Source: Chrysopilus asiliformis (Eukaryota > Arthropoda > Insecta > Diptera > Rhagionidae). From it: a stretch of DNA of 64,000 nucleotides. The stretch's first letter is position 1, and every line of letters starts with the position of its first letter. The stretch lies in the NCBI GenBank assembly GCA_964034945.1, contig OZ035962.1:49221931-49285930 (forward strand), read 5' to 3'. The translations under genes and the position numbers were made by a program. The notes below the pieces were generated by a model, which was not told where the DNA came from, searched no databases, and was given only the letters and a program-made list of their open reading frames with translations. Of this stretch, positions 62,313 through 64,000 are shown piece after piece.

Positions 62313-63133
62313 CTTAGTGCACACGATATGATCACTGTTCATATTTATGAACATACGCATATGTTGCTTATAAGCTTCAAATGCTCATATGTTCATACAA
62401 TATATGAAAGGTGTTCACACGATATGAACATTGTGTCCCAAAGCTTCAAATTTTTAGGTCTGTTCATATGTGCTCAAATGCATTGTGTTCATATTTTTTC
62501 TGCGCGTATGAACACTGTTCAGACGATATGAACGTTTTGTTCAAATTACAGATATGAACAATTTTTAAGAACATTTGAGCACACTTTTGAACATTTGTGC
62601 TTGAAGGAGCATTCAGGCGGCGGGAGGCGAAGACCAAACTGGTCCATGTATTAAAGTCCAGGAACAGAAAAGTTCTAAATTCGAATTGAATTATTTTACC
62701 CTGAGTGGGATTTGAACCACTGCTCATTGGATCACAAGGCAAGCACTTAGCTGACTGAGCCATCCACGCCACAAATCTAAAACCTACTAGACCCAAATAA
62801 AAACCAGAAAACATCAATTTACGTACAAATTTGACTCAAAATTTTACATTTGAACATGTTGAAAACTTAGCCCATGTTCAAATGTTACAGTGTGTTCATA
62901 TCTGTGATCATACGTCCGAATTTTACAAACTGGGCTCATACGGTCCCAAAATAGTGTTCACACGGTATGAACAGGTCGTGTTCATACGTTTGCTCACGGT
63001 ATGTTCAAATGTGTTCATATGCCTTGTGTTCATACGTATGAACACAAAAATATGGTGTTCAGACGATATGAACACGTTTGGGACACTTTTTTGCTCAAAA
63101 ATATGAACAGTGATCATATCGTGTGCACTTACC
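62313..63133. mobile_element. TIR element with TGTTCATA motifs
   Basis: Ends are inverted: AGTGCACACGATATGATCAC plus TGTTCATA on the left, and the complement ending at about 63131. More than fifteen TGTTCATA / TATGAACA motifs, often as spaced palindromes (GTTCATACGTATGAAC), fill both sides. No coding, and I could not fix a target duplication. A tRNA-like repeat is inserted in the middle. Confidence 0.7.
62600..62825 (-). repeat. tRNA-derived SINE-like insertion
   Basis: On the minus strand: a GGATGGCTCAGTCAGCTAAG A-box region, then 45 bases later GTGGTTCAAATCCCACTC, an excellent B box, followed by about 150 unrelated bases. This is the most tRNA-like sequence of the window, but acceptor arms do not pair. 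A pol III-driven SINE or tRNA pseudogene is likelier than a tRNA gene. Confidence 0.5.
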
Positions 63134-63447
63134 TTTAGACTAATTACAAACGACGCTTAACCTGACTGTTTCGAATCTATTTATCAACTGAACTGATTGA
63201 GGTTTTTAATTCTACCTAGACTGTCATTTGATGCTTTCAAACTTTTGCTAAATAGCCGTTTAGCTGTAAAATGTTCTTCAACAGGAATGTTGAGGGTGAT
63301 TTAAATTAGAATGTGCGTTGGTGGCGATTTCGGGCGGGACCAAATATGTAACCTGTGTAGTAAATCTTAACAGTGCAAAAGAGTTAAATATTATTTAGTG
63401 TTCAAATTGTATTTTGTATAAATTTGTATTTCCGTTTTAACTTTCAG

Positions 63448-63516
63448 GCCTTCGTTCAATTGCTAGAAAAGGAAAAACGTCCGTTATTAACAAACAACAA
63501 CGAGTTAGATAGCTTG
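63448..63516 (+). CDS. Candidate 69-bp internal exon of an unknown gene
   Basis: A pyrimidine-rich stretch ending TTTTAACTTTCAG precedes it and GTAAGTT follows it. Between them are exactly 23 codons, open in phase 0 (AFVQLLEKEKRPLL, then TNNNELDSL). Both splice sites are strong and the frame is conserved in phase, unlike the surrounding repeats. I cannot name the protein. It might be host coding sequence or part of an element. Confidence 0.4.
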
Positions 63517-63590
63517 GTAAGTTAAAAAATAACATTTTACACAAAATAAGTCGTATTCTCGGTTAAACTACCTACGCAGTTCTTAAGCTT

Positions 63591-64000
63591 GTCCCACAAT
63601 TACGCGCAAAGCGGCGCGGCGCGGCGCGGTGACAGATGGTAGTAGAAACTATAGGTTTATATGAGTTGGTTTATAATTGCGCGGTGACCAAACGCGAAGA
63701 GTAGGTCTAGTTTCTACTTTCAGACGCGGTTGTTTATGTTTTCTGAGTGTTGTTGCAAATATTTTTATCAAGTAAAAAGATGGAAAAGAACTTTGAAAAC
63801 GCATTCGAAACGGAAAAATTAATAATCTTCAAATTTTCTGCGATTTTTAGGTTATGAGAACACAAATAGAGCTGCAACCGCGCCGCGTAATTTCGGTTTA
63901 AAAATGACTGCGGCTGTCGCCCTGCCGCTCTGAGCTAACCTCGCCGCGCCGCGCCGCTGCCGCACCGCGCCGCTGCCGCACCGCGCCAATTGTGGGACAA
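63591..64000 (+). mobile_element. GC-ended TIR element at the window edge
   Basis: Starts TTGTCCCACAATTACGCGC and ends at the last base with CGCGCCAATTGTGGGACAA. Both ends are rich in GCGGCGCGG. Inside, an ATG at 63780 opens MEKNFENAFETEKLIIF, reminiscent of the start of MADF-type accessory proteins of PIF/Harbinger. The target duplication cannot be seen because the window ends here. Confidence 0.6.

Noticed and set aside
62690..62775. A tRNA gene on the minus strand
   Set aside because: A and B boxes are good, but the acceptor stem does not pair and the sequence continues as a repeat. Kept as a SINE-like insertion.

Overview
The window reads as heterochromatin-like, AT-rich insect DNA made almost entirely of transposable elements in many states of decay, inserted into one another. 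A dipteran is the best guess, from three signs. About a dozen copies of a ~600-bp element with an internal (GTCY)n tract resemble the dipteran mini-me/DINE-1 type. MULE introns are only ~57 bp long. LTR elements of the Gypsy, BEL/Pao and Copia types lie beside hAT, PIF/Harbinger, piggyBac, pogo/Tigger, MULE and Helitron-like DNA transposons. No host gene can be named; one short candidate exon (63448-63516) and one unexplained open frame (23452-23700) may be host sequence.

Layout. 1-3900: dispersed repeats, a first array of ~121-bp monomers and a Tigger-like element (2004-3311) holding a transposase tail and a MITE. 3909-20670: one Gypsy element bounded by 481/483-bp LTRs. Eight mini-me-like copies cluster in its leader, a TTA-flanked MITE interrupts gag, a terminal-inverted-repeat transposon (itself carrying a piggyBac-like element) lies between protease and RT, and a composite insertion lies between RT and RNase H. 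20713-27300: Tigger remnant, a 381-bp nested palindrome, seven 122-bp tandem monomers, Helitron-like ends, a SPIN/Charlie-like hAT end and a MADF-bearing MITE. 27635-34277: a Helitron-like element (27835-28941), a truncated relative, tRNA-like modules, more mini-me copies and an 18-bp minisatellite. 34278-38565: Copia remnants on the minus strand, broken by a BEL gag fragment and a Harbinger element with a MADF frame. 38566-53567: two MULE copies in inverted orientation. The first is split by a TIR element that in turn holds a complete BEL/Pao element with an intact 2493-codon gag-pol-env frame; the second is split by a truncated second BEL. 54075-60386: fold-back monomer arms enclosing four hAT elements nested one inside another plus a pogo-type MITE. 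60500-64000: more monomers, a MITE with TGTTCATA motifs and a tRNA-like SINE, a possible exon, and a GC-rich TIR element at the window edge.

The elements do not form a pathway. They record a history: target-site duplications, restored reading frames and one in-window empty site fix the order of many insertions. The BEL/Pao element (430-bp LTRs differing at two sites) is the only one that still looks intact and recent.
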